A DNA stretch of 8,569 bases, taken from assembly GCA_003491925.1 (NCBI GenBank), contig DNAU01000256.1:1-8569 (forward strand). The letters run 5' to 3'. The notes beneath the pieces were generated by a model. The model searched no databases, had not been told where the DNA came from, and saw nothing but the letters and a program-made list of their open reading frames with translations. Source of the DNA: Chloroflexota bacterium. GTDB lineage: Bacteria > Chloroflexota > Dormibacteria > Aeolococcales > Aeolococcaceae. Below are positions 6,202-8,569 of this stretch, piece after piece. The number at the start of each line of letters is the position of its first letter. Position 1 is the first letter of the stretch. Position numbers and translations under genes: made by a program.

Positions 6202-7653
6202 TCAGCCGGCGAGCGCGTCCGCCAGCTTCCGGTTGCGAGCGACCCGGGTCGCGGCCCGGGTGAGGGCGCGGCCGACCGAGCGCGGGCCCGGCCCTCCGGG
6301 CAGCTCGCGACGGCGCAGCGCCGCATCGACATCGAAGAGCGCCAGCACCTCCTCGTCGAGGAGGTCGGAGAGCCCCCGCCACTCCTCGAGGCTGAGGTCG
6401 GTGAGGGTCCGGCCCTCGCCGACGCAGCGGCGGACCGCGGCCCCGACCAGGATGTGGGCCTCGCGGAAGGGCATCCCCCGCGCCACCAGGTGCTCGGCGA
6501 CGTCGGTGGCGAGCAGCATCGGGTCGGAGGCGGCGCGCCGCATCGCGGCGGTGTCGAAGCGCAGCCGGCGGACCACGTCGGCCACGATCCCGAGGCTGGC
6601 GAGGGTGGTGTCCACCGCGTCGAAGAGCGGCTCCTTGTCCTCCTGGAGGTCGCGGTTGTAGGCGAGGGGCAGCCCCTTGAGGGCGGTGAGCAGCGCCATC
6701 AGGTCTCCGATCACCCGGCCGGACCGGCCCCGGGCCAGCTCGAGGACGTCCGGGTTCTTCTTCTGGGGCATCAGCGACGAGCCGGTGGCGTGGCTGTCGG
6801 GGAGCTCGGCGAATCCGAACTCCGCCGTGGTCCAGAGCACGATCTCCTCGGCGAACCGGGAGAGGTGGACCATCAGCAGGGCGCAGCTGGAGACCATCTC
6901 GACCGCGAAGTCGCGGTCGGAGACGGCGTCCAGGCTGTTGGCGCTGAGCGCGCCGAAGCCGAGGGCCCGCTGGGTGATCCGCCGGTCGATGGGCAGCGTG
7001 GTGCCGGCCAGGGCGCCGCTCCCCAATGGCAGCACATCGCAGCGTCGGTACCCGTCGGCGAGCCGCTCCACGTCGCGCTGGAGCATCTCCACGTAGGCGA
7101 GCAGGTGGTGGGCGAGGGAGACCACCTGGGCCCGTTGGGTGTGGGTGTAGCCGGGGACGGGGGTGTGGCGGTGCTCGCCCGCGCGCGCCAGGAGCGCCTC
7201 CTGCAGCCCCGCGCAGCCCAGCATCAGCTCGACGGTGCGGCGCCGGCACCAGAGGCGCACGTCGGTGGCAACCTGGTCGTTGCGGCTGCGTCCGGTGTGG
7301 AGCCGCCCGGCCGCGGGGCCGATCAGCTCGTGCAGGCGTCGCTCGATCGCAGTGTGGATGTCCTCGTCAGCAGATGCCGCGGGGAACTCGCCCCGCTCCA
7401 GCTCGTCGCGGACGGTGCGCAGCCCGGACCTGATGGCCCGATGGTCGGCCTCGCCGATCAGGCCGACCTCACGGAGCATCCGGGCGTGGGCCAGCGACCC
7501 CTCGATGTCCTCGCCGAAGAGCCGCCGGTCGACGGCGTAGCTGGCGGTGTACTCCTCGACGGCACGGGCGGTCCGGGCCCCCAGCCGCCCCTCCCACACC
7601 TTGGCGGGGACGTGCCGGGCCGGACCGGGGGCGCGCCGCTTGCCCGCTGCCAT
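6202..7653 (-). CDS. argH: Argininosuccinate lyase
   Basis: A 483-residue cytosolic homotetrameric enzyme cleaving argininosuccinate to arginine and fumarate, the last step of arginine synthesis. It has WEGRLGARTARAVEEYTAS near the N-terminus, DEDIHTAIERRL (97-108), GRLHTGRSRNDQVATD (116-131), the GYTHTQRAQ segment (168-176) with catalytic His171, and the fumarase/lyase superfamily signature GSSLMPQKKNPD (291-302) on the mobile loop holding the catalytic Ser. Length is slightly above the usual ~460, owing to a basic N-terminal tail (MAAGKRRAPGPARH). The ATG at 7653 is 22 bp after the argG stop, with an AGG about 9 nt upstream. The gene is the downstream member of an argGH operon. All key residues look intact. 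Confidence 0.97.
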   Translation of the reverse strand: MAAGKRRAPGPARHVPAKVWEGRLGARTARAVEEYTASYAVDRRLFGEDIEGSLAHARMLREVGLIGEADHRAIRSGLRTVRDELERGEFPAASADEDIHTAIERRLHELIGPAAGRLHTGRSRNDQVATDVRLWCRRRTVELMLGCAGLQEALLARAGEHRHTPVPGYTHTQRAQVVSLAHHLLAYVEMLQRDVERLADGYRRCDVLPLGSGALAGTTLPIDRRITQRALGFGALSANSLDAVSDRDFAVEMVSSCALLMVHLSRFAEEIVLWTTAEFGFAELPDSHATGSSLMPQKKNPDVLELARGRSGRVIGDLMALLTALKGLPLAYNRDLQEDKEPLFDAVDTTLASLGIVADVVRRLRFDTAAMRRAASDPMLLATDVAEHLVARGMPFREAHILVGAAVRRCVGEGRTLTDLSLEEWRGLSDLLDEEVLALFDVDAALRRRELPGGPGPRSVGRALTRAATRVARNRKLADALAG

Positions 7654-7675
7654 CAGCGCTGCCTGACGCGCGCCA

Positions 7676-8569
7676 TCAGCGCCTCTTGACCCTGCGCTCG
7701 AGGCTCAAGGGAACGCTGTCCTCCAGCGCTCCCTGGATGCGGGCCTGGGTCCGCAGCGGAAGCCCGAAGAGCTCGATGAATCCCCGCGCCGCGGTGTGGT
7801 CGAAGGTGTCCTGGCGGCGGTCGTAGGTCGCCAGCTCCTCGCGGTAGAGGGAGCCGGGTGCGCGCCGACCGACGAGGCTCACCGTGCCCCGGCGCAGTCG
7901 CAGCCTCACCTCCCCGCTCACCGGCTCCTGGGTCACAGCCATGAAGGCGGCCAGCGCGCTGCGGAGCTGGCCGAACCAGAGCCCGTCGTAGACCAGCCGG
8001 GCCCACTCGTCGCCCAGGCGGCGCTTGAGGTGGAAGACGTCCCGGCCCAGGGTCAGGGTCTCCAGCGCCGTGTGCGCGGTGTGGAGGACCATCGCCGCCG
8101 GCGCCTCGTAGATCTCCCGCGACTTGATCCCCACCAGGCGGTTCTCCACGTGGTCGATCCTGCCGACCCCGTGGGCGCCGGCCAGGGCGTTGAGGCGGGG
8201 GACCAGGACGTCGCCGGTGAGCCGCTCGCCGTCCAGGGTCACCGGGATGCCGTGCTCGAAACCGAGGCTCACCACCACCCCATCCTCCGGTGCCTGCGCG
8301 GGGTCGGCGGTCCAGGCGAAGACGTCGGGGGCGGGCTCCCGCCAGGGGTCCTCCAGAGGACCGGCCTCGATGCTGCGGCCCCAGAGGTTGGCGTCCACCG
8401 AGTAGGGGGACTCCTGGGTGACCGGGACCTCGATGCCGTGCTCGCGGGCGTACTCGATCTCCTGGGGACGGCCCATCTCCCAATCGCGGACCGGGGCCAC
8501 CACCTCGAGCTCGGGAGCCAGGGCGGCGGTGGCGACGTCGAAGCGGACCTGGTCGTTGCCCTTGCCGGT
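7676..8569 (-). CDS. argG: Argininosuccinate synthase (partial, N-terminus off the right edge)
   Basis: The C-terminal 297 residues of the enzyme that joins citrulline and aspartate with ATP to form argininosuccinate. The frame enters at the window edge with TGKGNDQVRFDVATAALAPEL, the second argininosuccinate synthase signature (GxTxKGNDxxRF). It continues through REHGIEVPVTQESPYSVDANLWGRSIEAGPLEDPW, GVGRIDHVENRLVGIKSREIYEAPAA and LVYDGLWFGQLRSALAAF, all typical. Roughly the first 100 residues, with the ATP-binding SGGLDTS loop, lie outside; a start at the internal ATG 8503 would be wrong. It ends with a basic VKRR tail and TGA at 7678-7676. argH follows after 22 bp, so one transcript is expected. 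Confidence 0.96.
   Translation of the reverse strand, partial: TGKGNDQVRFDVATAALAPELEVVAPVRDWEMGRPQEIEYAREHGIEVPVTQESPYSVDANLWGRSIEAGPLEDPWREPAPDVFAWTADPAQAPEDGVVVSLGFEHGIPVTLDGERLTGDVLVPRLNALAGAHGVGRIDHVENRLVGIKSREIYEAPAAMVLHTAHTALETLTLGRDVFHLKRRLGDEWARLVYDGLWFGQLRSALAAFMAVTQEPVSGEVRLRLRRGTVSLVGRRAPGSLYREELATYDRRQDTFDHTAARGFIELFGLPLRTQARIQGALEDSVPLSLERRVKRR

Noticed and set aside
5783..7249. Apparent N-terminal extension of the phosphoesterase into argH
   Set aside because: The frame is open by GC bias; it crosses the repeats and overlaps argH in another frame. The family motif begins right after ATG 5782.
7653..8483. Minus-strand frame of 276 codons overlapping argG
   Set aside because: It is a shifted shadow of argG, which itself carries all the signature motifs.

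Overview
The window comes from a very GC-rich bacterial chromosome. Coding density is high, codon third positions are almost all G or C, and GTG/TTG starts and promoters without Shine-Dalgarno leaders are plausible. The carbonic anhydrase closely resembles a mycobacterial type, and the arrangement of carboxylase, TetR regulator and hydratase fits Actinomycetota. Other high-GC soil lineages such as Chloroflexota or Dormibacterota cannot be excluded from sequence alone. I see no rRNA, tRNA, CRISPR array or intact mobile element.

Region 1 (1-4126) looks like part of a leucine / methylcrotonyl-CoA degradation locus. On the minus strand lie the carboxyltransferase (beta) subunit of methylcrotonoyl-CoA carboxylase (MCC) and, 10 bp after it, the biotin carboxylase (alpha) subunit, which runs off the left edge. 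Diverging from them on the plus strand are a TetR-family regulator and, overlapping it by 4 bp, an AUH/LiuC-like methylglutaconyl-CoA hydratase. The carboxylase makes 3-methylglutaconyl-CoA and the hydratase converts it to HMG-CoA. The short divergent promoter holds a clear 20-bp imperfect palindrome, a good candidate operator for the TetR protein controlling both arms.

Region 2 (4127-4950) is a roughly 300-bp spacer with a hairpin after the hydratase, several short repeats and possibly a coding remnant. It is followed by a beta-carbonic anhydrase of the Rv1284 type. Its promoter side carries 11-bp direct repeats spaced 33 bp apart and a long-range inverted repeat that could cover its ribosome binding site. 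Bicarbonate from this enzyme could in principle feed the biotin-dependent carboxylase.

Region 3 (4979-5782, minus) is a PPP/ApaH-like metallophosphoesterase with unusual motif residues, convergent with the carbonic anhydrase. Upstream of it, 5783-6201 has no convincing gene. It contains three contiguous degenerate ~30-bp repeats, a perfect 13-bp tandem duplication, and a striking nested palindrome near the end of argH.

Region 4 (6202-8569, minus) is an ordinary argG-argH pair, the last two steps of arginine synthesis, with argG cut by the right edge.

Nothing here is clearly a new multi-gene system. The most worthwhile leads are non-coding: the TetR operator, the palindrome at 6107-6135, and the repeat arrays in the two spacers.
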